Counted from the first letter of the stretch, positions 45,069 through 54,427 are shown. The stretch: DNA of 64,000 nucleotides from Bacillus salipaludis (GCF_004358205.1 NZ_SMYO01000007.1:248001-312000); one strand, 5' to 3'. A program made the numbers and translations. Notes: generated by a model from the sequence alone, not told the origin.

Positions 45069-45119
45069 GCGAGCCTAAGATGCTCGCTCAGGCTGTCGAA
45101 AATCTTTCGATAGCTTTTT
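45069..45119 (+). terminator. Tandem hairpins ending yozD
   Basis: GCGAGC/GCTCGC (45069-45087) is followed by a second hairpin, AGGCTGTCGAAA with its partner, and a T-run at 45114-45119. Confidence 0.75.
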
Positions 45120-45195
45120 ATTTTGTTTGCCCTCTTTAACAATTCACCGCATTAATTTATTTCGATGTTATTAGAGTTTAGTCTGTGCAATAAGT

Positions 45196-45390
45196 CTGTT
45201 GATTTACGCTACAGGCACTTCGCTTTCCGCGGGCGTGCCGGGGGAGCCTCCTCGTCGCTTCGCTCCTGCGGGGTCTCCCCAGCCCCGTACTCCCGCAGGA
45301 CATTGAATTGCTTCCTCGAATCCGCCCACGCACGAAGGAAATGCGATAGCATTTCCGAGGAGTCTTCGTGCCTTCCGCTCCAATCAACAG
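45196..45390. repeat. Structured intergenic repeat, copy 3, with nested insertion
   Basis: This inverted copy has CTGTTGATT/AATCAACAG ends and the usual GGGGAGCCTCCTCGTCGC core. Between GCAGGA (45300) and GTCTTCGTGCC (45362) it carries about 60 extra bases that no other copy has. The insert holds its own hairpin, GGAAATGC/GCATTTCC. Confidence 0.85.
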
Positions 45391-45801
45391 GTGCATTCAA
45401 TAAAAATTTCAACTCCTAAACTATTTATAATAAGTGAGAATTTGATGTTTAAGCTAATAGAGGTTACTCAAAGTGAGTATGAATTTGTTTCTTTTATGAA
45501 TTAGTTCCAAATGACCCTCTTTTAGGCTTGATTGCAATAATATTGATTTTTCGGTTCTTCTTGAAAATGTTTATACTTATTGTAATGAGGATAATTGCCG
45601 CTGAACTGATCCGCTTATACTTTTTAAGATATGTTTATTAGGTATCTTTTGGGATGCGTTCTGAAAGAAAATATGGTTGAAGGACTTGTTTTATTTACGG
45701 AATTGACCCGTTTAAAAGCATGCACAAAAAACATAAATTTACAAATACGTAAAGGTAGAGACTGGCGAATATTTGGAGGAATTAATAATTGATTTGCCCC
45801 C
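45391..45801. other. Gene-free AT-rich stretch
   Basis: No frame with a plausible start and ribosome site was found. A 50-codon hydrophobic open stretch (about 45480-45641) lacks a start codon with a site and may be a gene remnant. Confidence 0.5.
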
Positions 45802-45932
45802 CTGTTGATTGGAGCGGAGGGCACTCGACTCCTGCGGGATAGAGAGGTCACTGGAGACCCCACAGGCGCAAGCGCCGAGGAGGCTCCAGGACCTACCCGC
45901 GGAAAGCGAGTGACCGGAGCGGAAATCAACAG
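45802..45932. repeat. Structured intergenic repeat, copy 4
   Basis: CTGTTGATTGGAGCGG and GGAGCGGAAATCAACAG bound a diverged core (GGTCACTGGAGACCCC, GCGCAAGCGCC). It lies on the plus strand, 400 bp from copy 3, with which it forms a distant inverted pair. Confidence 0.85.
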
Positions 45933-45992
45933 GCCCTTTTGGAGGGCTAGCAATTAAAATTGGTATTTAGATTTAGCAAAGAAAAAAATTGC

Positions 45993-46020
45993 CGAGCATA
46001 AGATGCTCGTTTTTTGTTTT
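45993..46020 (+). terminator. Terminator without an obvious gene upstream
   Basis: CGAGCA/TGCTCG arms (45993-46009) with a long T-run. The nearest upstream gene, yozD, already has its own terminator 870 bp away. Confidence 0.75.
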
Positions 46021-46036
46021 TAAATGAAAAATTTTA

Positions 46037-46062
46037 CGAAACCTTTTGATATATCCTTCGTA
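46037..46062 (+). promoter_or_regulatory. ECF (sigma-W type) promoter of the spo0M operon
   Basis: CGAAAC (46037-46042), a 16-bp spacer and CGTA (46059-46062) match the sigma-W pattern with one -35 change. spo0M of B. subtilis is reported to belong to the SigW regulon, which supports the call. Confidence 0.7.
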
Positions 46063-46096
46063 TACATGAGTAGTCAGAGATGAAGGAGGGAAGCGG

Positions 46097-46273
46097 ATGT
46101 TTAAAAAAATTCTAAAATCGATTTTGAATAACAAACTTAATTCTCATAAATACTCATCTTCAAGCGACGCATGGAAAAAAATGAAACATCATAAACATAA
46201 CCAACTCGGGTCTTATCATTATAAGAAAAAATATAAAAGTGGAAGCTTTATGTCTAGTTTTTTTAGCAGCTAA
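46097..46273 (+). CDS. Small basic Ser/His/Lys-rich peptide
   Basis: This 58-residue peptide is strongly basic, with seven His and many Ser and Lys; blocks read NNKLNSHKYSSSSDAWKKMK and HHKHNQLGSYHYKKKYK. An AAGGAGGGAAG site precedes the ATG by five bases, which makes it convincing as a gene. I do not recognise the family. It is first in the sigma-W-type operon, before a protein kinase and spo0M, and may be a substrate or a metal- or nucleic-acid-binding peptide. Confidence 0.65.
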   Translation: MFKKILKSILNNKLNSHKYSSSSDAWKKMKHHKHNQLGSYHYKKKYKSGSFMSSFFSS

Positions 46274-46297
46274 GCCAATGATTGAAGGAATTACGAT

Positions 46298-47089
46298 ATG
46301 TGGAAGAGAATGATTCATACTGTCTCTGGGTTCATCGAAAGACCGTTTCCAAAAGATGCGCTAATTGAGAATCGATATAAAGTAATCGACATAATAGGTG
46401 CGGGCAGCTATGGTTTTTGTTATCTTGTGGTTGATCAAACGGATCATGAAATAAAGGTGTTAAAAACATTAAGGCTTCACAAAAGAATAACAGATTCCGG
46501 AAAAAGCAGCTTCGAGTTCGAAAAAAAACTTTTGGCATCGATTGAACATCAAGGATTTCCCCAATATTTTGAAGAGGGAGTCCATAAAGGGATTCCTTTT
46601 TACACGATGGAATATCTGAATGGGAAAAATTTTGAGCAGCTGATCTTTATCGAAGGAAAAAATTTTTCAGAAAAAGAGGTCTTTTTAATCGCCAGTCAAT
46701 TGCTGCAACTTATAGGGCATCTACATGACAGACAAATCATTCATCGAGATATTCGTATTCCAAATGTTATTGTTGCAGATTCTACAATCCGGCTTATTGA
46801 TTTTGGGCTGGCTCGGAAACTAAATCAACTGGATGCCACGAAACGTAAATGGAAAAGAGACCTGCGAAAAGAAATCAACCCGCAAGCTGATTTTTATGGT
46901 CTTGGTCATTTTCTTTTATTTTTGCTTTATTCTGATTTTCCATTACCTAATGATAAAAAGGAAAGAAGCTGGGAAGAGGAACTATCGATTTCAAGCGGGG
47001 CAAAGCATATTATTAGACGGCTTTTGCAAATTGAGCCAGAGTATGAAAATTGCAGACAAATTGAAACAGATATTTTAGAGGTTATATAG
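46298..47089 (+). CDS. Hanks-type protein kinase (YbdM-like)
   Basis: The 263-residue soluble kinase shows the glycine loop GAGSYGFCYLV near 29-39, the catalytic lysine in EIKVLKTL, HRDIRIPN near 148 (Arg in place of the usual Lys after HRDI), and IDFGLA near 166. No PASTA or membrane domain is present. It resembles B. subtilis YbdM. Its place directly before spo0M, in a sigma-W-type operon, suggests that it phosphorylates an envelope-stress or cell-shape factor. Confidence 0.85.
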   Translation: MWKRMIHTVSGFIERPFPKDALIENRYKVIDIIGAGSYGFCYLVVDQTDHEIKVLKTLRLHKRITDSGKSSFEFEKKLLASIEHQGFPQYFEEGVHKGIPFYTMEYLNGKNFEQLIFIEGKNFSEKEVFLIASQLLQLIGHLHDRQIIHRDIRIPNVIVADSTIRLIDFGLARKLNQLDATKRKWKRDLRKEINPQADFYGLGHFLLFLLYSDFPLPNDKKERSWEEELSISSGAKHIIRRLLQIEPEYENCRQIETDILEVI

Positions 47090-47104
47090 GGGGGAAACCA
47101 CCAG

Positions 47105-47875
47105 ATGTCATTTTTTAATAAGGTTTTTGCAAGTGTTGGAATAGGAGCGGCAACCGTCGATACAAAGCTTGAAAAGGATACGTATATGCCAGGTGAAACG
47201 GTAAAGGGAATCGTTGAAGTAAGTGGCGGCAAGGTTGAACAGCAGGTTGACGATATTTATTTATCATTAAATACAACATACTTAAGGGAAGCCGATGACC
47301 GTAAATATTCGGTTACTGCTTGTATTGATCGTTTTCGTTTAACTAGCCCTTTTATGATTCAAGTAAATGAAAAAAAGCGGATTCCTTTTTCTTTCCAGCT
47401 TCCAGAGGATACTCCTGTTTCGATTGGCAGATCGAAGGTTTGGGTGTCTACAGGATTAGATATTAAAAACGGGGTAGACCCAAGTGATAAGGATTACTTA
47501 AAGGTTGTGCCGAATCCATTAATGACAGCGGTCTTTAATGCAATTGACAATTTAGGGTTCCGCATTCGCGAAGCTGATTGTGAAGAGGCACCGCATCGGT
47601 TGCGGCGGAGATTGCCATTTGTTCAAGAGTTTGAATTTGTTCCAGCATCCGGACCGTTCCGTGGGAGATTAGATGAATTAGAAGTGGTTTTCTTTCCTTC
47701 AGCCAATGGGTCCATGGACATTATGCTGCAGGTTGACCGCCGTGCCAGGGGATTAGCCGGGCTATTTTCAGAGGCACTGGAAATGGATGAAACAAATGTA
47801 AGATTAAACGTTACAAATGCGGACATTCCGTCTTTACAACCAAAAATCGAGAGTGTTATCCATAGATACGCTTAA
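47105..47875 (+). CDS. spo0M: Sporulation-control protein Spo0M
   Basis: The 256-residue protein has the arrestin-like Spo0M fold. The start MSFFNKVFASVGIGAATVDT and LEKDTYMPGETVKGIVEV are diagnostic. Loss of Spo0M impairs early sporulation, and it is linked to cell-cycle and cytoskeletal proteins. It follows the kinase by 15 bp after GGGGGGAAA. A T-rich terminator follows. Confidence 0.93.
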   Translation: MSFFNKVFASVGIGAATVDTKLEKDTYMPGETVKGIVEVSGGKVEQQVDDIYLSLNTTYLREADDRKYSVTACIDRFRLTSPFMIQVNEKKRIPFSFQLPEDTPVSIGRSKVWVSTGLDIKNGVDPSDKDYLKVVPNPLMTAVFNAIDNLGFRIREADCEEAPHRLRRRLPFVQEFEFVPASGPFRGRLDELEVVFFPSANGSMDIMLQVDRRARGLAGLFSEALEMDETNVRLNVTNADIPSLQPKIESVIHRYA

Positions 47876-47882
47876 GCCTTTT

Positions 47883-47921
47883 ACGATGAAGCCTCAGGTT
47901 TCATCGTTTTTTTTTTTAGCA
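47883..47921 (+). terminator. Terminator after spo0M
   Basis: ACGATGAA/TTCATCGT arms followed by a run of T residues. Confidence 0.85.
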
Positions 47922-48038
47922 TTTTCTTTTCAATTTAATGAAAGAATATATTTTTCGACAAAATTAGACCTTTTTCTTGGAAGGAATCGATAGGGTGTTT
48001 CTTTAATTAATATAGTAATAATCTTTGATTGGAGGAAT

Positions 48039-48350
48039 ATGATGATCAGAATGCTAACCCGAAGAGCAAATATGCAATATGATGTGACGATCTTTCAAAC
48101 TCCAAAGTACAGAGAGCGTAAAGGCTATAAGGCTGTATACCGGACGTACATTAAAGCAAATAACCGTGAACAATGCCTTCAGGAAACATTTAGCTGTTTT
48201 AATGTGGCCGACCGAATCCCTGACAATTATAAAGGACGGTTCCTTTCGACTGGGGATATCATTTTGATCGATGAAGGAAGGGGCGGGCAGCATTACTTCC
48301 AATTAAAATCTGGCGGCTGGGAGCCAATAAATCGCCTTCTCATCCGCTAG
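48039..48350 (+). CDS. yodL: YodL-family protein
   Basis: The 103-residue protein has the YodL-like domain: YDVTIFQTPKYRERKGYKAVYR near 14, STGDIILIDEGRGGQHYFQL and GGWEPINR at the end. B. subtilis YodL is a Spo0A-controlled protein that interferes with MreB and affects cell width when overproduced. GGAGG lies upstream of the ATG. Its neighbours, deoD and ctpA, match B. subtilis. Confidence 0.9.
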   Translation: MMIRMLTRRANMQYDVTIFQTPKYRERKGYKAVYRTYIKANNREQCLQETFSCFNVADRIPDNYKGRFLSTGDIILIDEGRGGQHYFQLKSGGWEPINRLLIR

Positions 48351-48361
48351 GAACGTTTAAA

Positions 48362-48389
48362 AACCTAAGGAAATCCTTAGGTTCTTTTT
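48362..48389 (+). terminator. Terminator shared by yodL and a convergent small gene
   Basis: Perfect 10-bp arms AACCTAAGGA/TCCTTAGGTT with a T-run. The stop codon of the minus-strand gene lies in its right arm. Confidence 0.8.
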
Positions 48390-48508
48390 CGGCCGCCTGT
48401 AGCTTGATGTTCTTTTGCATGTGCCTCATGTTCAGCCACTATCGCTTCCGGCGGAATATGATTATTTTTCTTAGGTGAAGCTGTGCGGTTTCGATGTTTT
48501 TTTCCCAT
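48377..48508 (-). CDS. 43-residue basic protein, SASP-like in composition
   Basis: Reading leftward from an ATG at 48508, behind GGAGGGAGG, gives 43 residues starting MGKKHRNRTASPKKNN. It is small, basic and hydrophilic, as are minor acid-soluble spore proteins, but I cannot match it to a named Ssp family. Its stop codon is inside the terminator hairpin of yodL. Confidence 0.65.
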   Translation of the reverse strand: MGKKHRNRTASPKKNNHIPPEAIVAEHEAHAKEHQATGGRKRT

Positions 48509-48692
48509 TCCTTAATCCTCCCTCCTTTTTTTCTTCATAAAATAGTTTCCCACAAAAATAAAAATTCATGTCCGTTCTTAGATTGGTTTTTCATTACAAA
48601 ATGATTGTGATATATTGTCATTGGTGGGTAGAATATCCACACCAGGGAATAATCGATTTTGATTTTCCTAAGATATGATTGGAGGATTATAA

Positions 48693-49397
48693 ATGAGCGT
48701 ACATATTGCAGCGAAAGAAAATGATATTGCTGAAACAGTCCTGCTTCCAGGAGATCCGCTTAGGGCAAAATATATTGCAGAAACCTTTTTAGAGGGTGCA
48801 GTATGCTATAACGAAGTTCGCAATATGTTTGGTTTTACTGGTACCTATAAAGGAAAAAAAGTTTCTGTTCAAGGAACAGGCATGGGGATTCCATCGATTT
48901 CAATTTATGTAAACGAATTAATCCAAAGCTATAATGTCCAAAACTTAATCCGTGTTGGAACCTGCGGTGCCATCCAAAAGGATGTAAAGGTTAGGGACGT
49001 TATTTTGGCGATGTCAAGCTCCACTGATTCTAATATGAATCGTCTTACATTTGGTGGAATTGATTATGCCCCAACAGCCGACTTCGATTTATTAAAAAAA
49101 GCCTATGATTCAGGCATTGAAAAAGGGTTAAATTTGAAGGTTGGCAGCGTCTTTACTGCTGATATGTTCTACAATGATAATGCAGAACATGAAAAATGGG
49201 CCCAATATCAAATTCTTGCACTTGAAATGGAAACAACCGCACTTTATACACTTGCTGCTAAATTCGGCCGCAAAGCGCTTTCTGTTCTAACTGTAAGTGA
49301 TCATCTACTTACTGGTGAGGAAACGACTGCTGAGGAAAGACAACTAACCTTTAATGATATGATTGAGGTAGCATTAGAAGCCGCAATAAATGAATAA
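48693..49397 (+). CDS. deoD: Purine-nucleoside phosphorylase DeoD
   Basis: The 234-residue enzyme splits purine (deoxy)nucleosides with phosphate, in the cytoplasm. [17 protein letters not shown] near 18, [14 protein letters not shown], and [17 protein letters not shown] near 178 with the purine-contact Glu are typical; SDHLLTGEE near 203 carries the catalytic Asp. A fair sigma-A promoter (TTTTCA, 17 bp, TATATT) lies near 48587-48615. GGAGG precedes the ATG. Confidence 0.96.
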   Translation: MSVHIAAKENDIAETVLLPGDPLRAKYIAETFLEGAVCYNEVRNMFGFTGTYKGKKVSVQGTGMGIPSISIYVNELIQSYNVQNLIRVGTCGAIQKDVKVRDVILAMSSSTDSNMNRLTFGGIDYAPTADFDLLKKAYDSGIEKGLNLKVGSVFTADMFYNDNAEHEKWAQYQILALEMETTALYTLAAKFGRKALSVLTVSDHLLTGEETTAEERQLTFNDMIEVALEAAINE

Positions 49398-49408
49398 AAT
49401 ATCAACAT

Positions 49409-49446
49409 AACTCTTCTTGGTTCATACTAAGAGGGGTTTTTTGTTT
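49409..49446 (+). terminator. Weak terminator after deoD
   Basis: AACTCTT/AAGAGGGGTT imperfect arms followed by T-rich sequence. Confidence 0.5.
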
Positions 49447-49585
49447 TTAAGAAAGGAACTATATCACCCTGTGGAGAATTTAATAATGACTAGGTGTGAC
49501 AACAATCATCAAAAAATTGTCGAATTAATGTAGAATGAATGTAAACCGTCATGTTTTATTAAAGATTGTGTGGTGAATTATTTTT

Positions 49586-51778
49586 ATGAAAGAAGAACTC
49601 AAGTTAGATATTACCGGGATGACTTGTGCAGCCTGTTCAGCAAGAATCGAAAAAGTCCTGAATAAGATGGATGGTGTCGAGGCCAATGTAAATTTAGCAA
49701 TGGAATCAGCCGCTGTATCTTATGAAAATGAAATAGTTTCGAGTGATGAAATTATCGGAAAAATAGAAAAACTTGGCTATGGGGCAACTGAAACAGAGGA
49801 TCGAAATGTAAAAGCACAACATAAGGAAGAAGAGCTGCAACAACGAAAGAATAAACTTTTGTTTTCGTTTCTTTTATCGATTCCCTTACTTTACACTATG
49901 CTTGCCCATATCCCTTGGGATTTTGGATTTCCTATGCCTCCTATTTTAATGAATCCATGGTTTCAATTGCTGCTGGCTACGCCGATTCAGTTTTATATCG
50001 GGGGTCCGTTTTATACAAGTGCATTTAATGCATTGAAAAATAAAAGTGCAAACATGGATGTCCTCGTTGCGCTCGGTACTTCGGCCGCCTATTTTTACAG
50101 TCTTACAGAAGGGGTTAAAACGATCGGAAATCCCTATTACGCTCCCCGCCTTTATTTTGAAACGAGTGCTGTCCTGATTACATTAATTCTGTTGGGCAAA
50201 TTTTTTGAGGCTCTTGCAAAAGGACGGACGACGGAGGCAATTTCGAAACTGTTAGGACTGCAGGCAAAAGAAGCAACCATTTTAAAAAACGGAAACGAAA
50301 TCAGAGTTCCACTTGACGAGGTGAAGGTTGCAGATGCTGTTATCGTAAAGCCTGGCGAGAAAATTCCGGTAGACGGGGAGGTTGTTTCCGGACAATCTTC
50401 CGTAGATGAATCCATGATTACAGGTGAATCCATTCCGGTTGAAAAAATGATCGGGGATCCTGTTATTGGGTCAACCCTCAATAAAAATGGTACGTTAACA
50501 ATAAAAGCAACAAAGGTTGGGAAAAATACGGCACTAGCCGGGATCATTAAAATTGTGGAGGAAGCGCAGGGAAGTAAAGCCCCGATTCAAAGGGTTGCTG
50601 ACACAATTTCAGGTTATTTTGTTCCAGTGGTTGTGGCTTTATCAATTTTAACCTTCTTAATCTGGTACATAATCGTGGAACCTGGCCATTTCCCTTCTGC
50701 ATTTGAAACGGCTATTGCCGTCCTTGTCATTGCCTGTCCATGCTCGCTTGGACTTGCGACCCCGACCTCCATAATGGTCGGAACTGGCAAAGGGGCGGAA
50801 ATGGGAATTTTATTTAAAGGTGGAGAACATTTAGAAACCGCCCATAAAATCAATGCAATTGTCCTTGATAAAACAGGGACGATAACAAAAGGGCAGCCAA
50901 CCGTTACCGATTTTATTGCCTATCAGGATGATAAGAAGGTCCTGCAATATCTTGTTTCTGTAGAGAAGTCGTCAGAACACCCACTGGCAGAAGCCATTGT
51001 CCAATTCGGAATGTCAAAAAGAACAAGTACACTTCCGGTCAAACGATTTACAGCCGTTCCGGGTCACGGAATTGAGGCGAAAATTGGTGATGAAGAGGTG
51101 GTAATTGGAACAAAGAAGCTGATGGAGATCAGAGGGATTCAATATCAAACTGTTCAAAATGACCTTCTCCACTTTGAAAGCCAGGGTAAAACTGCAATGT
51201 TTATTGCAATTCAAGGAACAATAATGGGAATTATCGCAGTTGCCGATACTGTAAAAGAAAATGCCAAGCTGGCAGTTGATCAATTAAAGCAGCTCGGGAT
51301 AGAAGTATATATGTTAACAGGAGATAATGAAGGTACCGCTAAAGCAATTGCTGGTCAGGTAGGCATTCAGAATGTAATTGCCGAGGTTTTGCCGGACGAA
51401 AAGGCAAATCAAATTAAGGAACTTCAATTGCAAGGGAAAAAAGTGGCGATGGTGGGCGATGGAATTAATGATGCTCCGGCACTTGCTCTTGCTGATATCG
51501 GAATTGCGATTGGAACAGGTACGGATGTAGCCATTGAAGTAGCTGATATTACCATACTTGGTGGAGAGTTGACATTAATTCCAAAAGCAATCGCATTAAG
51601 TAAAAAAACGATGTTAAATATTCGCCAAAACCTTTTCTGGGCTCTCATTTACAACTCCGCCGGAATACCGGTCGCTGCCTTAGGCTTCCTTGCGCCATGG
51701 GTAGCAGGAGCGGCAATGGCATTCAGTTCAGTATCAGTCGTAACCAATTCACTTCGTTTAAAACGGATTAAAATTTAA
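49586..51778 (+). CDS. copA: Copper-exporting P1B-type ATPase
   Basis: The 730-residue pump exports Cu(I). One N-terminal HMA domain has GMTCAAC (C14, C17). Six to eight membrane helices include the metal motif [10 protein letters not shown] near 386. Phosphorylation motif DKTGT is near 430 and GDGINDAPA near 627. B. subtilis CopA has two HMA domains, so this is a shorter form. There is no copZ or csoR gene beside it. A GACAA/TTGTC inverted element at about 49498-49524 may be an operator. Confidence 0.93.
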   Translation: MKEELKLDITGMTCAACSARIEKVLNKMDGVEANVNLAMESAAVSYENEIVSSDEIIGKIEKLGYGATETEDRNVKAQHKEEELQQRKNKLLFSFLLSIPLLYTMLAHIPWDFGFPMPPILMNPWFQLLLATPIQFYIGGPFYTSAFNALKNKSANMDVLVALGTSAAYFYSLTEGVKTIGNPYYAPRLYFETSAVLITLILLGKFFEALAKGRTTEAISKLLGLQAKEATILKNGNEIRVPLDEVKVADAVIVKPGEKIPVDGEVVSGQSSVDESMITGESIPVEKMIGDPVIGSTLNKNGTLTIKATKVGKNTALAGIIKIVEEAQGSKAPIQRVADTISGYFVPVVVALSILTFLIWYIIVEPGHFPSAFETAIAVLVIACPCSLGLATPTSIMVGTGKGAEMGILFKGGEHLETAHKINAIVLDKTGTITKGQPTVTDFIAYQDDKKVLQYLVSVEKSSEHPLAEAIVQFGMSKRTSTLPVKRFTAVPGHGIEAKIGDEEVVIGTKKLMEIRGIQYQTVQNDLLHFESQGKTAMFIAIQGTIMGIIAVADTVKENAKLAVDQLKQLGIEVYMLTGDNEGTAKAIAGQVGIQNVIAEVLPDEKANQIKELQLQGKKVAMVGDGINDAPALALADIGIAIGTGTDVAIEVADITILGGELTLIPKAIALSKKTMLNIRQNLFWALIYNSAGIPVAALGFLAPWVAGAAMAFSSVSVVTNSLRLKRIKI

Positions 51779-51787
51779 TTTCATTTT

Positions 51788-51819
51788 TGGCGCTGCCTAA
51801 TGGGGAGTGCCACTTTTTT
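51788..51819 (+). terminator. Terminator after copA
   Basis: TGGCGCTGCC/GGGAGTGCCA imperfect arms with a T-run. Confidence 0.6.
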
Positions 51820-51968
51820 AGACAACTTTATCTTTTCTTTGTTAATTTTAATAAAAAGATGTTATTCTAAACACTAAGGGTTCATTTTTCATAGAAGACT
51901 TATAAATGGAGCTCTGTACATAGAAAAAAGGAAGATGATTGTTCTAGAGGAACATAATTTTTTGGTGA

Positions 51969-53453
51969 ATGAAAGTGGTGAAGGCTTTGGATGAAGAGAA
52001 AGTTGGACAAGAGCAAGCAGCAGCAGAAAACAAATCAGGCTATATTCGCTTCAAGAAATTCCATTTTATTATGCTATTGTTTTTCATAATTTTTCTGTCA
52101 GCAGGAATAACGGCTTTTGTACTGGCCTTTGGTGAAGAGAAAGTCGTAACAGTTGAAAAAGAAAGGGCAGAATTTAAAAAATTCTATACTGCCTATAATA
52201 CTTTGAACAATGGATATTTCAAGAATGTGGATCGTCAAAAGCTAATCAATGGGGCTATTAATGGGATGGTAGAATCCTTGGATGATCCTTATTCTGATTA
52301 TATGAGTGATGAAGAGGCGAAAAGCTTCCATAATACTATTTCTTCTTCGTTTGAAGGAATTGGAGCAGAAATTCAGGAGAAGGATGGACACATTCTAATT
52401 GTATCCCCGATTAAAGGTTCTCCAGCAGAAAAAGCCGGTTTAAAACCAAATGATATCATTACATCAGTAAATGGAAAAAGCCTGCAAGGGATGACCTCGA
52501 CTCAGGCTGTCACCTTAATTCGTGGAAAGAAAGGGACAAAAGTTGAATTAACCATTCATCGCCCGGGCACGGAAGCTCCAGTTAAGGTCCCAATCGTACG
52601 TGATGAAATTCCAATTGAAACCGTATATGGTGAAATGGTTGGAAAAGGTATTGCCAAAGTTCAGATTACCAGTTTTTCAAGTAATACCGCAAAAGAACTT
52701 GTTACGACCTTAAATGATTTACAAAAGAAAGGCATGAAAGGCCTTGTGTTGGATTTACGTCAAAATCCGGGTGGTTTACTAGACCAAGCCATTAGTATTT
52801 CCAGTATGTTTGTTCCTAAAGGAAAAGTAGTTGTCAAAGAACAAGATCGAAGCGGTAAGATTAAAGAGTTTGGCTCCCAAAATGAAGGAAATCCTACGCT
52901 TCCTTTAGTTGTTTTAATTGATAAAGGCAGTGCAAGTGCTTCTGAAATTCTTTCCGCAGCGGTTAAAGAATCCGCTGGGGTTCCATTAGTGGGTGAAAAA
53001 TCATTTGGAAAAGGAACAGTCCAAACAGCACAAGACTTTTCTGATGGTTCTAACCTTAAATACACGATTGCGAAATGGTTAACTCCAAATGGAAATTGGA
53101 TTCATAAGAAGGGGATTATGCCTGATTATCCGGTAAAACTACCTGATTATGCGTCATTACCAATTATTAATCCGGAAAAGAAGCTGGAACTTTCCAGCTC
53201 CTCTGAAGATGTAAAGACAGCACAAAAGATGTTAAAGGCACTTGGCTTTAATCCAGGCCGGACAGACGGATTCTTTGACCAGAAGACAAAAGAAGAGGTT
53301 GAAAAATTCCAAAAGGCTCATAAATTAGAAGTAAACGGGTATCTAAAAGGAGACTCGACTATGAAGTTAATGGAACTCTTACGGGACAAAATCCAAAAGA
53401 ATGATACCCAATTGAAAAAAGCGATTGAAGTGTTAAAAACAAGAATGAAATAA
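51969..53453 (+). CDS. ctpA: Carboxyl-terminal processing protease CtpA
   Basis: The 494-residue S41 protease has an N-terminal membrane anchor (about 33-55), a PDZ domain (about 115-195), the S41 domain and a C-terminal peptidoglycan-binding domain (about 415-480). The catalytic dyad is Ser323 in KGSASASEI and Lys348 in FGKGTVQ, 25 residues apart as in Tsp. It acts outside the membrane, cutting proteins from the C-terminus. Its place beside deoD fits CtpA rather than CtpB. The start is uncertain; GGTGA is close to the ATG and the nearby GTG codons are possible. Confidence 0.9.
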   Translation: MKVVKALDEEKVGQEQAAAENKSGYIRFKKFHFIMLLFFIIFLSAGITAFVLAFGEEKVVTVEKERAEFKKFYTAYNTLNNGYFKNVDRQKLINGAINGMVESLDDPYSDYMSDEEAKSFHNTISSSFEGIGAEIQEKDGHILIVSPIKGSPAEKAGLKPNDIITSVNGKSLQGMTSTQAVTLIRGKKGTKVELTIHRPGTEAPVKVPIVRDEIPIETVYGEMVGKGIAKVQITSFSSNTAKELVTTLNDLQKKGMKGLVLDLRQNPGGLLDQAISISSMFVPKGKVVVKEQDRSGKIKEFGSQNEGNPTLPLVVLIDKGSASASEILSAAVKESAGVPLVGEKSFGKGTVQTAQDFSDGSNLKYTIAKWLTPNGNWIHKKGIMPDYPVKLPDYASLPIINPEKKLELSSSSEDVKTAQKMLKALGFNPGRTDGFFDQKTKEEVEKFQKAHKLEVNGYLKGDSTMKLMELLRDKIQKNDTQLKKAIEVLKTRMK

Positions 53454-53460
53454 AATGGAT

Positions 53461-53503
53461 AAATCCGGATTCTTTCTTTAGCAGAGGAATCCGGATTTTT
53501 TAT
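53461..53503 (+). terminator. Terminator after ctpA
   Basis: Perfect 12-bp arms AAATCCGGATTC/GAATCCGGATTT with a T-run. Confidence 0.88.
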
Positions 53504-53574
53504 TTAACATGTATATTTCTTCAGCTGTTTTCCGAAAATGGACAGTAACAATCAGGATAAAGTTGGTGTTTGCA

Positions 53575-54330
53575 ATGAGGAAACTAGTAATCGTGGTGAT
53601 TGTACTTTCTTTTTTCGGGTATGGACCGCTAAAATCGTTGTTTCATTCTGCTAAAGAGACAGCGAATGAACTGCAAATTTCAGAGCAAAAAAAGGCTGTA
53701 AATTTCTTGATTACCGAAAATAATACAGATTCTCAAGCTTCGAAAACAGGTGCTGCTGTTATTGTCCGTTATGACCAAGAAAATCATAAACTAAAGTCGG
53801 CCCCCGTATTATTACCGGTCTCAGAAACGGTTGATAATAAACCTAAATTGAAAGAATTAAAACAAACGGTTCAAAAAAATTATGGCATATCCATTGATCA
53901 TTTTTTCATGCTAAACCCCTCATCTATAAGTAAAATCATTGATCAACTTGCACCGGATGGAGTAACAATTAATGAAGGAAAAGGGCCACTACATGGTAAG
54001 GAAGTGCTTGAATACATTCAGCAGGTAGCGGTGGATCCAGAAAATACAGAGGAATTAAAAACGATTATCTCCTCACTGAAAAATGAAATTAAAAATCAAT
54101 CATCCGATAATCTATTGTTGATAGCACCATCCATTATCAATGAAGTGGCTAACAGCATTAACACCGATTTAGGGAAAGGACAATTAGTGGGCTTGGGGTT
54201 ATCGGCAATTATGAATCCAATTACCAAAATTGAGCCATTGCAATTTGTCAAAGGAAATGAAAAGGATGATTCAGCTACTGTGAATTCAATCCCTGAAGAG
54301 GAAGACCAGTCTAAATCGATCATTAATTAA
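53575..54330 (+). CDS. Secreted LCP-like hypothetical protein
   Basis: From the ATG at 53575 the protein has 251 residues with one N-terminal hydrophobic segment (about 4-22). The middle (KLKELKQTVQKNYGISIDHFFMLNPSSISKIIDQL) resembles part of a LytR-CpsA-Psr domain. The conserved Arg/Asp residues that bind the lipid pyrophosphate are not evident, so it may be a degenerate or distant relative. The ribosome site is weak, so the start is uncertain. I cannot assign a function. Confidence 0.6.
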   Translation: MRKLVIVVIVLSFFGYGPLKSLFHSAKETANELQISEQKKAVNFLITENNTDSQASKTGAAVIVRYDQENHKLKSAPVLLPVSETVDNKPKLKELKQTVQKNYGISIDHFFMLNPSSISKIIDQLAPDGVTINEGKGPLHGKEVLEYIQQVAVDPENTEELKTIISSLKNEIKNQSSDNLLLIAPSIINEVANSINTDLGKGQLVGLGLSAIMNPITKIEPLQFVKGNEKDDSATVNSIPEEEDQSKSIIN

Positions 54331-54360
54331 AAAAGCGGATGAAGGCTCATCTGCTTTTTT
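54331..54360 (+). terminator. Terminator
   Basis: AAAAGCGGATGA/TCATCTGCTTTT arms with one mismatch, then T residues. Confidence 0.82.
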
Positions 54361-54427
54361 CTTTTTACATTAATCCATATCCGTTATAATGAAGGGATGC
54401 AAAAACGAAAAAAGGCAGGGCAATAGA

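Noticed and set aside
45165..45419. Open frames on both strands through repeat copy 3.
   Set aside because: They coincide with the GC-rich repeat, lack ribosome sites, and similar frames appear in every full copy.
45624..45953. A 109-codon minus-strand frame.
   Set aside because: Half of it is repeat copy 4, it has no ribosome site, and its composition is unlike the neighbouring proteins.
49498..49524. A CopY/CsoR operator before copA.
   Set aside because: Only a short GACAA/TTGTC symmetry is seen; it matches neither known operator well, so it was not listed as a site.
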